Origin: Zonotrichia leucophrys gambelii
Taxonomy: Eukaryota; Chordata; Aves; Passeriformes; Passerellidae
Direction of reading: 5' to 3'
Length of the DNA stretch: 64,000 bases
Assembly: GCF_028769735.1 (NCBI RefSeq)
Contig: NC_088200.1
Coordinates: 65,726,061 to 65,790,060, forward strand
Both the position numbers and the translations under genes were made by a program. How positions within the stretch are numbered: the first letter of the stretch is position 1; the number at the start of each line of letters is the position of its first letter. Below, piece after piece: positions 1-12,030 of the stretch. Below the pieces are notes generated by a model, which worked only from the letters and a program-made list of their open reading frames with translations, searched no databases and had not been told where the DNA came from.

Positions 1-1728
1 ATTTTGTTCTTGTCCCTAAGATCCTCTGCCTGAGCTGGGTGTTTGATTCAGTTCCATTGGCTGATTCCCTGTCCCAGTTCTGGTGTGTGGTTTGTTTCTC
101 TTGCTTGGCTGGCAGGCAGTGGGAAGGAGAGAGCTCGCATCTCTGGGTGGCTCACATGTTGGATTCAGTCTCGGGAACTTGGCATTCAAAGTCTTCCCCA
201 CAGAACTCTTTCAGCAGAAGCAATATAGAGGACTGGATACACACTGTATAAACTAATTTAATTTTCCCCACCATTTGCAGAATTTGGTATCAGCATTTGT
301 AACTATGCAGATTAGTAGTGAAAGGTCAGATAGTCTATTTTGCATAGCAGTAGGGAAAAACTATATTTCAGTTTGACAGATAATGTACAAATGTCAGAGT
401 GTCTGCAGAGTCCTGTTCCTGCTGGCAGTTTGCAGTAATGAGAATAAATTGCAGTAAAGTGGGAATAAGCACCTAATTTATTTGAGAGCATTTATCCTTG
501 AAAGGTTTGAAACCTGAAATTCCAGGGACATAATTTGAGATGATTTTATGTATCTGTAAAGGCCAGTAATTGCAAGTTGCTCTAAGGCATTGCTAGCTGC
601 CCTGTGATTTTAGTGGATCTCTAAGAATGTGATACCCTCAAGTCCCTATCCCAAAATATTTACATACAGCAATTAATGAAGAACTGACTGAATGCATGCA
701 CAGGCAAGCATGCATTTAATTAACTTCAAAGAGGTGTGGAGAAACCTTTGAAAAATGCAGAAACTCTATTGTTTTAAAATCTGAGGCTTTCATGAGGAAT
801 GGTTTTGCTTTTTCTATGTCCACTTTGCAAAACTATTCTACAAAGATAATTGTATTTCTAGAAAGATAAAATTTTTGGTTTAATATTAATGGAAGTGAGC
901 AGATGACTCTGGCGAATAGTTCAGTTACTGATTCCAAGGGCTGTTTTTTCCAACTTGTAAATGAGAAAATGAATGGGTGTTTCTGTTAACCTAAAAACAC
1001 TTGTTTTAAAAGAATTCACTGAGAAAGAGTGATGTAGACTTCTTTAGGAACTTGAAACAATGAATCATAAATTTGAGCATCTGTGAGCAGTAATGGTGGA
1101 TACTTCAGGAAGGGGTAAGAATAAAGTGTGACTCTGGTGTCTTGTGATGAGATGTCCTCATCAAGCTCACAGCCTTGTCCTCAATGCTGGAAATTAGAGA
1201 TATAAATTCTGTGATGCAGGACATTGCGTCGTGGATGTATGTTTAAACTCACATTTCTTTGCAACAAGCAGTTGGTATCAAAATCAGTAACTTGCAGTTA
1301 AATGTTGATCCCTTTTTTGTCACTTGTTACTTGATGTCATGCAGTTGGGGAGGACATTATGGTGAGGAAAATGGAAAGTATTGACATTTTTATTTCAGTG
1401 CAAACATTTGAAATTTAAATTGATGATGTTTCTGTTCACCACTTGAAGGCTTTCCTTCTCCTGGTTCAAATTTGCATTCCCTCCTTCTTACTATGGGTAA
1501 TAATCTTGGAAAACTGAGGGTGTAACAACCTTTCTTGCTATTGTCTGCCCTTTCATAGCTGATCAGTGTTGTCCATTGCTTAGCTGAAAATACCATTTGA
1601 TGTCACTGCAAAGTAAAGAAGCTACATTGTCAAATTCTGCAGCAGTCAACAGCTGTTAAAAAACAGTGCAGTCAAGTCTCATGTGCTTTGCCCCAAGAAG
1701 AGGATCACAGAGAAGATGCATGTTTAAG

Positions 1729-1786
1729 AAATCACAGAACAGTTGAGGCTGAACAGGGACCTCTGAAGGCTGTCCAGTTTTCAGTC
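1729..1786 (-). mobile_element. CR1 LINE 3'-tail fragment (reverse)
   Basis: Reads like the reverse complement of the conserved CR1 3' end: a 'aaatcacagaacagttgagg' start followed by 'gggacctctgaaggctgtcc'. Only the terminal part of the element is present, as expected for a heavily 5'-truncated and aged copy. Confidence 0.6.
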
Positions 1787-2829
1787 AGTAAATATACTTG
1801 CGACCTTTAAAAACAAATAGGATTATTACTGCTTTGCTAGATAACAGAGTTCTGTATCCAAATAATATTGCTTCCTGAGGTAAAAGAGAATGAGAGGGTC
1901 AGACATAATGTTTAACCAAAGATTCAATTTTAAAGAAGAAGATTAAGTTGCTACAATATTGAAGACCTAATTTTTCTCTTATTTTTTATATTCCACTGTT
2001 ACGTAAGGACATTAATGAAAGCAAAACCAAACTCATAAGATGTGGGGGGAGGTGGACTGGTGTTTTGACAGTCTTAAGGTATGTTTGAGAGTTTTGGTGT
2101 TGTTAAGTCAAATATTTTAAAGGTGGGTTTGGGTGGCACTAGTGGGAACAAAGAGGAGACAAAGCAAAGCCTATGGAAGATAAACTGTGTACTTGGGTCT
2201 TGCAGAGTCTGTTCTGAGCTGGAGGGAGAAGTGAAGATAAAAGACTCAACCTCTTGTTTCAGGGCTGGATGTTTGGATAAAGGTTGTGATAGTATGGATA
2301 CAGAGGATACAGGCTGTAGCTACTAAATAATGGGAAAAGAACTTAAAACTTAGGGGTTGGTTTATTTTGCTCCTTGTGGAGTAGGAAAGTAAACATGTTA
2401 GCTGTGCAGAGAAAATTACCATTTCAGTCACCAGTTGTAGTCTTCCATAATCATGGAAGCAGCCATGAGTGACTGGTATGGAAGGCAGACAAAGCACATA
2501 TTCTCTGTACAGCCATGCACTGAATGCCATAAAATGTATCCGTTCTTGTAAAAAAAAAAAAGGTAGTAAAAAATCAAAACCTGAAAGAGAGATGAAGGGT
2601 GCCTCTAGTGTATTAGGCCTAAAGAACAGCTGATATCTATTAAGTAAAATTCTTAGATGGGATAATTTTGTGTATTCTTTATAATCTACATTCAGTGTTG
2701 ATATTGCAAATGAATATACCAACCAGACACCTGAGAACTGAAAGGCCTTGGTGTCACTACTAGATTTTATGCAGCTAGCCTGTAGCTGTGGCAGTCTTCA
2801 GTGCCTCAGAGTGCCTCAGAAGTTGGTTT

Positions 2830-2944
2830 TATATATATAAATATATATATTATTTACTTATATAATATATAAATTATATATATAATACATTATTAATGAT
2901 ATATAATATATATAATTTATACTATATATATTATATATATGTAT
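2830..2944. repeat. AT-rich dinucleotide repeat
   Basis: An imperfect (TA)n tract of about 115 bp, broken by short TTA/AAT interruptions, that grades into a short (CA)n-like stretch at 2955-2990. It is low-complexity sequence in the TNFAIP8 intron. Confidence 0.9.
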
Positions 2945-5900
2945 ATTAAAAATAATATACACATATATGCACATACACGCACACACATAAAGTTAATGGT
3001 AGCAATCCAGCCTGCTTTAAACATTAAAATGAAAGACAGATACCAAGGGAGTCCCATCCTCTCTAAGAAACAGACAGTGCAGCTGCAGATTGGCAGGGAG
3101 AAGAAGAGAAAGCCAGAACTAGAAATACAGGAAAAACATTTTTAACTAGTTTCAAAGACGTTGTAAGATCCCTCACAAACTTCTGTGTCATTTTAACTCT
3201 CTGAAGCCTCTGCTTTGACTTTCTTTACATATGATTCAAATACATGCCCTTTGCATTTTGATGGCCAGGTTCTGACATTTGCCTTGTGACTGAGTTCCCT
3301 GTCCCTGTCATGCCAGATTGGCATCTCGTTCGGACCTTCCACTTCATTGTATTTTTGCAACATGCCAAATTTCATTTTATCCAATGGATTCCAAGTTCTT
3401 CAGGGCTGCTGGTCTCAGAGGTTTTCCTTTTGCATTCAAGCCAGGAACTCGTTTTTTATGTGTATGTAGTTCCTGTGCCCACAGCTAAGTGTTTTGGGGT
3501 TCATTTCTTGTGAGAAAACATTTTTTTTCCAGGATGGTAAGAGCAATTAGATACCACTTTTTCAGATTTCAAATTTAGGGTGCCACTTGGCTTAGGGAGC
3601 TTGGCACTGTTGCTTTACTGCAGTTTGGTATGTATTTCTAAGGCTAGGCAAAATACAGAGTACCTGCATTGCATTTGATTGATTGGAAGGAATGACCTAA
3701 TATACACTTTATTTGCTGTGAAAAGGTTTGTCAGCGTTATTATTCACTGTGCACGGACCCTTGGTACATACAGAGGAACCTGATACAGCCCTGAAAGGAC
3801 CAACAGCTGAAATATACAGGCTGTGTATTTAACAGCACTGCACCAGTTGTTACATTCCAACAAGAATAACAAATGGTGGCAGAGGACTGAAATACCAAAT
3901 TAAGTTCATAACACTGCTCTGTGTGACTGTCATTTTCTTGGTTTAGTATCCAGTGTATTCTGAAATATTCTGAGAGCAGTCATCTGAAGTAAATCTGATT
4001 TTTTTTCCTTCTTTTTAAAGCTAGGCTGTTAATTAAAATACATGCAGAGGTTTTGGGGAAAATGGCTTTTAGGAGGCTTTTTAAATTTTCTAAATCAGCT
4101 ACAGTATATGTATCATGTGATGCATAGGCTGGCTGTGGGAAGCACAAGCATGTAAAACCAGAATAACTTGTTGGCACTGACTGCTCCCATGGGACTGCAA
4201 AACTCTGTAACATTCTTATTGGAAATAGCATAATTCCTTGCTACTCTACTCAGCCTTAACCTTCAGGTACATTTTTTGGCAATTCTTCTCACCTCTTGAC
4301 CAAAAAAAGTATTTAATTTTCTGAGGTTTTTTTAATGGTTTGGTTTTGTTTTTGCAGCTAGAATGTGTATCATCTTTTGTGGTTCATAATATTTTGGACA
4401 TTTCAATACACTAATGTTAGAATTAAATAGCAAAATCTAGAAGCATAAAAGAGTTTCACATGCAAACGTATTGGCAATGACTTACAGAGCATTTTACTGG
4501 GTGAGAAGAAGCTGTTCTAAATGGTGTTTCCTGGCTTTTCTTTTATTTTTCCCATGTTTCTGCAGATCAGTATATGCACACTTTCAGTTTGAGAATACAG
4601 CTCAGACATACTCTGTATTTTCAAAAATGCTTCATTAGTCATATTTTTTTTCTGAAATTGCTTGATTAACTGGTGCTCCAGAGTGACTTGCAGCCTCATA
4701 GCTGACTTCCAAATCCAGTAAGACTGCTCATGCAGTATTTGCCATGCATAAATCTTGGCTTCAGATGGGGTGGTTTTCCTTTTGAAGGTTTTCCAGTGTG
4801 AATGCTAGAACTAGTTCACATTGCTTGAATAATTAACATTCTCGTTGTATGCTCAGTTGGTAACAATTATGGCAAGACAGAATTTAGTACCATTTACTTT
4901 ACCTGTTAGGAGAACTGTAGGCAAATGTTACTCATGAAAGAATGCTTTGTATACATTGAAAATTTTAGTTAAAACTGTTTTCTAGTTGGAATTGGAATTC
5001 ATATATAAATCCCTCTTTTTAAGCACAAGATGCCAAGCAAAATATTTAATCTTCCAATACGTACCTCGTGTACATGAATTAAAAAAGTAGAGGTGCATGT
5101 GAAAGAAGCAAGTACTGTACAGGGCCCTTGTTTGAGGGGATTTTTTCATTCCCCCTTCTGCACTTGGCCATTTGCTGTCCGGGTTTTCCTTTTCCACTGC
5201 CTGATGGTGCTTGCCCAGCCCGTGTGCCCTGCTGACGTCCCTCTGGCAGGGAACTCTGTGGCTCTCCTGGTCTCTTCCACTCCTGCCCTCAGCCCGCTGT
5301 GGAGTTGCACTCCCAGTGTCTGAGGCTGAAGAGTGAAAGCTCTCAGGGTGTTTCTGGCCTTGCATGTCTGGTAGAAATCTCAGTTTTCACCAGCTTCTAA
5401 AAAGCCGATAAGGGAACAAATGCTTAGAATGTGGAGACTGGCCAATATGCTGAAGTGGCCATCTGGGAGCTGCTGTAATTTTGGAAGGAATTCCAGAAGA
5501 ATTTTGGGAAGGATTGTAAGGATTTTAGCATACCTCTCACCCAGGAAACATTGAAGCACTGAGATAAGAATCAAAACACTGACTCTCCTCTTAAAATAGA
5601 AAAAAAGAAAACAGCATTAAAAAACCTTTTTGAAACTGTGACTCACTCAAATGGTTATTAAGAAGAAGCTATATATATCGCTTGGCAGCTAGAAAAATCA
5701 ACTTACCTTGTTCATATCTGAAGATAGTCTCTACCCTACCACTCAAGTTTTTAAATCATATTGTCATGCAATAAGTACATTGTGAAAATTGTTACAGCCC
5801 TGGTAACAGGTTTATAACTGTTCTGCCTATTTTGTACCTCAGGATGTGTTTGTTCACTGGTACTTACTCTTGTAGTTTATCACCATCAGAGCTTTATCTT

Positions 5901-7050
5901 AGTGAAGTCGTGAATTTATCTGTGAATTCAGATATGTATGCTTCTGTATTTATTTATTTTTTTTTATGTTTCTGGCCTGTGTCATTCCTGAAAACAAGGG
6001 TAGACCTGTGAAGACCCAGAAAGCAGAAGACAAAAAAAGATAAAAAATTCAGTAATTCTTTCATCCCTTCATATCTAGGCAATCTAATGGTTTTGGAGGT
6101 GCATGACTCATGGTCACATACACTCAAGAGAGCATAATACTAATTCCACTTGATTTCAAGTTGCCTCCCTCCAGGGAAATAGTGCTCTTTCACTACAGGA
6201 GTCTGACTGAACATGCATGTACGGCATGTGCAGGCTTTTAGCTGTAGTTCTCACACACCGTCTGTAGAGAGGGAAACACACAAATCCACATGGTTCCCGT
6301 CAGGAAGTCCATTCCCACATTTCTCAATGCAATGTGATAATCTTTTAAATGCTGCCTGCAGCCCTCAGCCAGTGCTGTCCCTTTCCTCTCAAGTCCATGT
6401 TGATGTTTTTGTTCCCAAAAACCCTCATCATTTTTGGGTCTTAACTCGTGCAGCATGTGATGTTCTAGTCTCTAAAATGAGAACTGGGTCTCAAGGAACA
6501 GTGTTTTACAGTCGTATTTTCTCTTCTTTTTGGACTGTTCTGTTGACAGAGTGAGTCTCAGAAAGCTCAGCTCTTGACCATGGAATTTATGATGGTTCAC
6601 TAATTTTTTGGCTGGATGCTTTTTTTTTTCCTGCTCCTTCATAATGAGAAGTTTAAAAATACTCTGTGACTCAAGTATTCATTGTCAATGTACATGAGAT
6701 TGAATACACTCAGCTGCAAGTGATGTTGAATCTACCTTAGACTGTTGTCTTGTGGAAGAAAAGAAGCTGGGTTTTTCCCAAATACTACCTTTTTTTTTTT
6801 TTATTTAAATAAAGTTGAGACATTGAGTATGTGGTAATAGTGTAATAGTCATTTGCCACAGTATGGAGGGAGGTTATGCTAGTTTCCATGTGAGGGAAAA
6901 GTCAGCATTGCAGCCTTCTTGTGCTTTTACAGCAGTCTTCTGAGAGTCTATTAACCACAATTTTAAATTTTCACTGAAAGCTTACACTTCCACCACAGTT
7001 TAAGGAAAACCTCTGTATGGTAAAATACTTTGGGAAAAACACATCCAGAA

Positions 7051-7083
7051 TAAATATTGGACATTCTACATGTCCAATATTTA
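7051..7083. repeat. Perfect inverted repeat (14-bp arms, 5-base loop)
   Basis: Arms 7051-7064 and 7070-7083 are exact reverse complements (TAAATATTGGACAT and its mate) around a TCTAC loop. It would fold as a perfect hairpin on either strand. It has no T-run or gene boundary that would make it a terminator. Confidence 0.85.
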
Positions 7084-7832
7084 GTCATTTTAATACACAA
7101 AATCTGTGTTATATACTGTGTTAATACCATGTTAATACCATATACTGTGTGCTTGGCTATGAAAATCAAAAAGTTTTGTAATCACTAAACTCACAGCATT
7201 CACAGGAGGCTATCTCCAGCACCTTGTTTCCTCATTTAAATAATAATTTAGGAGATTTTGTGGATGTCTGCATTATTCCCAAGATTGATCCTGTGAATTT
7301 CAAAGTAATGGAAGCAGGATTTCCTCTGAGAGCCTTTCCTCTAGGACTACTTTCCTCTTTGGAGGTGTGGCTTTACTGCACATAATCATACTTATTTAAG
7401 TAGTTTATGCAGAAAATGACATCCCGTTGATTTCAAAGGGGTATTTTTACATTATAACCTTTTAAAAGGTAAAGTACAAAACTGCAGAGGAAAGAAATTG
7501 GAGCTATAAAGAGCAGAGTCATGAGGTAAACCAAACTGTGAGATGCTTAAAATTAGTGGTATTACCTGCAGGTCACCAGAGAAATGACACTATTTCAGTT
7601 TAAAGTGCAAGGATGTAACCTGTCAACACAAAAGGTGTGGTCAGATATCCAGACCAGCTACTGTAATCACTTTCAAAAGGTGTCTACACACGACTGTATC
7701 CCTGAGGAGTTGTACAAAGGTGCATTTTCAGGTGCTGGTATCTGAAATTGCCGTCAGAAGTTGGAACAGCCCTGTGAGTCGGGCGCCTCTGATACATGAT
7801 GAGCATCTCCACTTGCAGATACCAGTTTAATG

Positions 7833-7863
7833 CTTTAAAAACCTCTTTTGGAGGTTTTTAAAG
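7833..7863. repeat. Perfect inverted repeat (13-bp arms, 5-base loop)
   Basis: Arms 7833-7845 (CTTTAAAAACCTC) and 7851-7863 are exact reverse complements around a TTTTG loop. It has the same geometry as the 7051 and 8715 hairpins but unrelated sequence. Confidence 0.85.
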
Positions 7864-7986
7864 AAAGTCAAGTCACAGGAGCTTTCTTTTCCCTCCCTGT
7901 CTGTGACTTGTTCCAGTTGTCAGGAACAGCCCTCAGTGTTGCTCTGCTCGCTCGGCGCTGCAATTTCCTTTCAGCTCTCTCTTGGA

Positions 7987-7996
7987 GGAAGTGAAA
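7987..7996 (+). promoter_or_regulatory. ETS-IRF composite-like motif (GGAAGTGAAA)
   Basis: Matches the EICE consensus GGAAnnGAAA, which PU.1/IRF-type pairs bind in immune cells. It sits in a moderately GC-rich patch (7870-8110) in the intron before the TNFAIP8 terminal exon. A 10-base match occurs by chance fairly often, so the regulatory role is only a suggestion. Confidence 0.2.
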
Positions 7997-8714
7997 CCAC
8001 TGAGATGTATTTTTGCTTTTTGAGGTGCCAGAGCAAAATGAAGCACTGCAGGCAGGAGAGAAAGGTAGCTGAGAAGAGCTGCCCTTACAGCGAGGAGGAG
8101 AACCCCATAATCTCTCTGTGATAGCTTCTGACAATGTTTCAAAGTACATGATAAAGTGTGCGCTGCATTTACCACAATAAATACGCCACAGGCCAGTCTT
8201 CACCTTGGGTGTTTTGCTTCTCTTTCTGTTGCCAGCAGTAAAAACTGCACTTACATTAGATGAACAAGTAAGTAATAGCTTTGCTGTTATTTAAGGAAGT
8301 ATGTGTGTTCATTCTGAAGAAGCTCTACTCTTACTGTTTAAACTGAATTTTATTCAGGCTGTGAAATAAATTTTAAGTCTTTGTCATTGGTGAGGAGGAA
8401 AAAAATCTGATTATAACTGCAAAGAGTTAGCGAGTTCCTTTTTTGGATTGGCTGAAATACTGAAGTATGAAATTTACATATTTAGCAATTAAATTGGAAC
8501 CCGTGTAACAGCACAGGGAAAACGAAACTAATTTCTAGTGTATTTATAGCAAAGTAGATGGAAAGTAAGCCATGCTGAATAGCCCCAAAACTTGGACAGA
8601 TATTAGAAAAATACCTTAAGAATTTGGTGGCTTTCAGAATGGAGCAGTTCCTGTTTTGGTTAGCAAGGGTAACTACATGTTGTGTTGTACTTTGTAAAAT
8701 GTAAAATTATGTAA

Positions 8715-8752
8715 CTTTCCGACACTTTCCACTGTGTGGAAGTGTCGGAAAG
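8715..8752. repeat. Near-perfect inverted repeat (16-17 bp arms, 5-base loop)
   Basis: Arms 8715-8731 (CTTTCCGACACTTTCCA) and 8737-8752 (TGGAAGTGTCGGAAAG) pair throughout apart from one unpaired T, around a CTGTG loop. It is the longest of the hairpins in this window and contains a CpG in each arm. Confidence 0.85.
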
Positions 8753-10592
8753 AAGACATCATAAGCAATAATAATGAGACTTTAATTAATAAAAGTTCTG
8801 AAATAACAATTGATATTCCTGTTTTGGAAGAGAAAGAAAGTTTTCATTCATCCGTAGATCTTTGTAAAGCATTGGCTGTTGAGTTCTAGAATTTGACCAC
8901 CCTTTGGAAAACATGGATTAGTTCCACTTTAATAGTAACTGTTGCAGTTTTAGCTTTAAAAGCACAGAAAGAAAATCAAATGTTTTCAGTTCAAAATGAC
9001 TGCTCAGCATCTTTAATGTCTTCCTGTATCTTTGTGGTTGAGAAGTGTGTCTGTCTTGTGATCGTGAGTGCTTTGCCCAAGAGAGATAACAAGGGCTTCT
9101 TTGGTTTTTGAGTGTCCTCTTGCAGTAAAGATTTTAAAAAATGTACTCAGACTCTTCATACTTCAAAACAAAATACTGATATGCACTAAAAGTTGTAATG
9201 AACAAACCTGTTTGAAAGTTTACGGGATGATAAAAAGTGAGCTTGTTATTAAGCTTCTCAAAGATACTCTTGAATTAAAAATACAGATTTGTGTTTCATG
9301 TCCTGAAGGACAAGTTTCTTCTATTTGCTGGAACCCCTGAGGCACCCTGTGTCTGAACACACCCAGCTGCCCACATACCAGCAGTTAAGAGGAAACCTTT
9401 TCCAAATTCAGGGACTTACTGTCTGACATCTGCCGAGTTGATGTTTTCATTAAAAGAAAAAAAAAAAAAGAAAATATTTCCAGTCCCTGTGTTTGCTAAG
9501 CAAACCTTTCATATGTACAGTAAATGTAAACAGATGTAGTCTTCCTTCCCCCTGTCTGAGACTCCAGGAGAGCTGCAGCACAAAGGCAGCCATTTCCCAG
9601 ACAATTCTACTTGAAAATACCAGCTCACCTGTGTCTTAATGGAGAGAGTGCTGCCCAGGGAGGGTCAAAAAGTTGTTGCTGACAACAGAACAGGTGATAA
9701 CATTTCACAAGTCAAGTTTCTGAAGCATTGTTTGGGGTCTTCTAGCAAGAACTTTTTTTTCTTTTGAACAAAAGTACAAACCAGTCATTCAGTGTAATCA
9801 AACATAGTTTTAGAAGTGGAAATGTGGTCTAGGATCTACTTCATTGGTCACAAAAAGATACATTTAAAAGGTTATGCTCTCAATTGTTATGAAAATCCCT
9901 AGAAAGTAAATGTCTTGCTTTTACTGCATAAAATATAGGACATAGAAATGTTAATCTTTACTTGCTTTTCTTGTGAAAACCGGTGTCTTCAGATTCCATC
10001 CAGAGAATCTCAGTGTTGTTTGCTGACCCATGGTATTTAGTCTTTCTTTTGTATTTCTGCATGGATATCTATAGATACATATAAAATAGATGTCTTTAAA
10101 AAAATTGATGTGTTGTGTCTGCATTCACTGATCATGTAAAACACTAAGCCAGAAAAGGCTTTATAATGGTTGCTTCACTGTATTATTTTCTTTATTTGAG
10201 TAGCAGTGGTCACTTGTCATGACATTGAAATAATCCTGGTTTCAGATTTCATTACGAATGTGAAAATCAGATTAGATTTGTGACTCATCTGATCAAACTG
10301 GGCAGTTTTAGTGTCTCTATTTGAAATTCCATCACTCCATACATAGAGAGAGCTTCTACACCATTTCTGAGCAACTTCAGTTGGTATTTTCTCAAAAGTA
10401 AAACTGTCTGAAAGACTGTGAACCTAGAGAGAAAGAGTTCTAGGGATTTAAATATGGGGTTTTATCTGCAACTATGTTGCATATTTTTGTAGCGCTTAGT
10501 AAGACTATTGTGAGTGTATAAATATTCCTCAACTTGCTGTGCAGAGACTGTCTGTTTCAAAGTACTGACTGCACACTTTTTTCTTCTCCTAG

Positions 10593-11158
10593 TGGCCACA
10601 GATGTCTTCAACTCCAAAAGTCTGGCCATTCAGGCCCAGAAGAAGATCCTTGGAAAAATGGTGTCCAAATCAATAGCAACTACTTTGATTGATGATACAA
10701 GCAGTGATGTTTTAGATGAGCTTTACAGAGTAACAAAGGAATATACACAAAATAAAAAAGAAGCAGAGAAGATAATCAAAAACCTCATTAAAATAGTCCT
10801 CAAATTGGCAATTCTCTACAGGAACAACCAGTTTAATCAAGATGAAATAGCCCTGATGGAGAAATTCAAGAAGAAGGTTCATCAGCTGGCTAAGACCGTG
10901 GTCAGTTTCCATCAGGTGGATTATACCTTTGACAGGAACTTTTTGTCCAAACTGTTGAATGAATGTAGAGAGCTGCTCCATGAAATCATTCAGCGTCACC
11001 TAACTGCGAAGTCACACGGACGCGTCAACAATGTGTTTGATCACTTCTCTGATTGTGAATTTTTGGCTGCCTTGTACAATCCCTTTGGACCTTATAAAAT
11101 CCATCTGCAGAAACTTTGTGATGGGGTCAACAAAATGCTAGATGAGGGGAACATATAA
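10593..11158 (+). CDS. TNFAIP8: TNFAIP8 terminal coding exon (TIPE-family protein), partial
   Basis: Encodes the C-terminal 188 residues of tumour necrosis factor alpha-induced protein 8. The frame starts at the second base of a codon (V or M, then [20 protein letters not shown]) and ends at TAA 11156-11158. It is nearly identical to mammalian TNFAIP8 along its length, including [13 protein letters not shown] and [20 protein letters not shown]. The product is an all-helical TIPE-homology (TH) domain with a hydrophobic cavity; family members bind phosphoinositides and modulate apoptosis and NF-kB-linked signalling in the cytosol. With the usual 10-residue first exon the protein would be 198 aa, the family length. 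The acceptor is TTCTTCTCCTAG at 10581-10592. An open frame continues upstream to an ATG at 10514, but that stretch is intron. No frameshift or stop is present. Confidence 0.96.
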
Positions 11159-11700
11159 GTACTTGTGTTATAGGTGACTGCCTATCAGTTATTTGTAGAT
11201 GGAACACTGTTGATTTATGAAGGAATAAGGGAGCATGCAAAGAGGTTTTTTTACATTATGACAAATCTTTCCTAAATATCTCTATTAATTGATTTCTTAC
11301 TTTGCGCTATCTGTTGCTATTCAGAGTCCATCTGGAAGAAAAACTGCACATGACTTTTTTACTGTGCTTTGCCAATGGAAACAGCTTGATAAAGACAATC
11401 AAACAGAATGGTTCAAGTAGAGTAAGAGTCTTGCAAGATAGATATACAAACCAAAACAATATGCTGTCAGACAATCCGCATCTTTCATAGATTTACAGAA
11501 TTAATTCTTAACTATCAGAATCCAGTAATGTTGGTAACAGACTATCATGGTGATGGTACACTCTGTAATTTCTTTCATTTACTTGTAAAATAGACATATT
11601 TGATTCAGTTATAGTCTTTTATGCTCTCTGCACAGATAACAGCTTCCTCGTGTTGCCATTATGAAGCACTGAGTTTTAAATAAAATCAGTGATGCTGTCA
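11159..11700 (+). other. TNFAIP8: TNFAIP8 3' untranslated region (approximate end)
   Basis: This AT-rich non-coding sequence follows the stop codon. The first clear AATAAA is at 11679-11684, about 520 bases after the stop. A second, at 12109-12114, lies beyond a CR1 fragment. The true 3' end cannot be fixed from sequence alone, and a longer UTR is possible. Confidence 0.5.
11679..11684 (+). promoter_or_regulatory. Candidate TNFAIP8 polyadenylation signal AATAAA
   Basis: Canonical hexamer within GAGTTTTAAATAAAATCAG. It is the nearest one downstream of the TNFAIP8 stop. T/G-rich sequence follows only loosely, so use of this site is uncertain. Confidence 0.4.
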
Positions 11701-11988
11701 CATAGAGTCTTAACAGCAGGCTTGTGCATCTCCAGCTCAGAGGTGAAAACTTCCTGACTGCCAGGCAGGATCTCCCAAGGAAGAGATCCTTATAGACCTG
11801 CACAGGTGCTTGCTTCCTTTGACCACATGGGGATTATTTGAGGAATAAGCTACAGGAAAATAGCCGAACAGGGGAGGAGCATTCCCAAGAAACTGCTTGT
11901 GGTACAGAATTTTAACTCTGCCTATAATAAGATAAAACACAGTGACTTCTCTGTGCAATTCCTAAAGATTTTTAGAATTCTGCTAGTA

Positions 11989-12030
11989 GAATCATAGAAT
12001 CAATCATTTGGGCTGGAAGGGTCACAATTC
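11989..12030 (-). mobile_element. CR1 LINE 3'-tail fragment (reverse)
   Basis: AATCATAGAATCAATCATTT followed by GGGCTGGAAGGGTCAC is the reverse complement of the CR1 terminus (TTCTATGATTCTATGATT repeats). Only about 40 bp can be recognised. Confidence 0.6.

Larger units (their letters stand above)
1..10592 (+). other. TNFAIP8: TNFAIP8 intron upstream of the terminal coding exon
   Basis: No conserved exon could be recognised here. The short first coding exon of TNFAIP8, which encodes about 10 residues, was looked for and not found, so it probably lies before this window. The stretch ends in a polypyrimidine tract and AG acceptor directly before 10593. Inside it I see a reverse CR1 tail (1729-1786), an AT dinucleotide region (about 2830-2944), three short hairpins (7051-7083, 7833-7863, 8715-8752) and a moderately GC-rich patch at about 7870-8110. 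The rest is AT-rich sequence with no feature I can support. Intron identity is inferred from the downstream exon. Confidence 0.7.

Noticed and set aside
2246..2722. 158-residue minus-strand open frame
   Set aside because: Composition and content look random, with no family resemblance; not supported as a gene.
10514..10592. Upstream in-frame ATG giving TNFAIP8 a 27-residue N-terminal extension
   Set aside because: The added residues have no family similarity, and the stretch ends in a typical polypyrimidine-AG acceptor, so it is intron.
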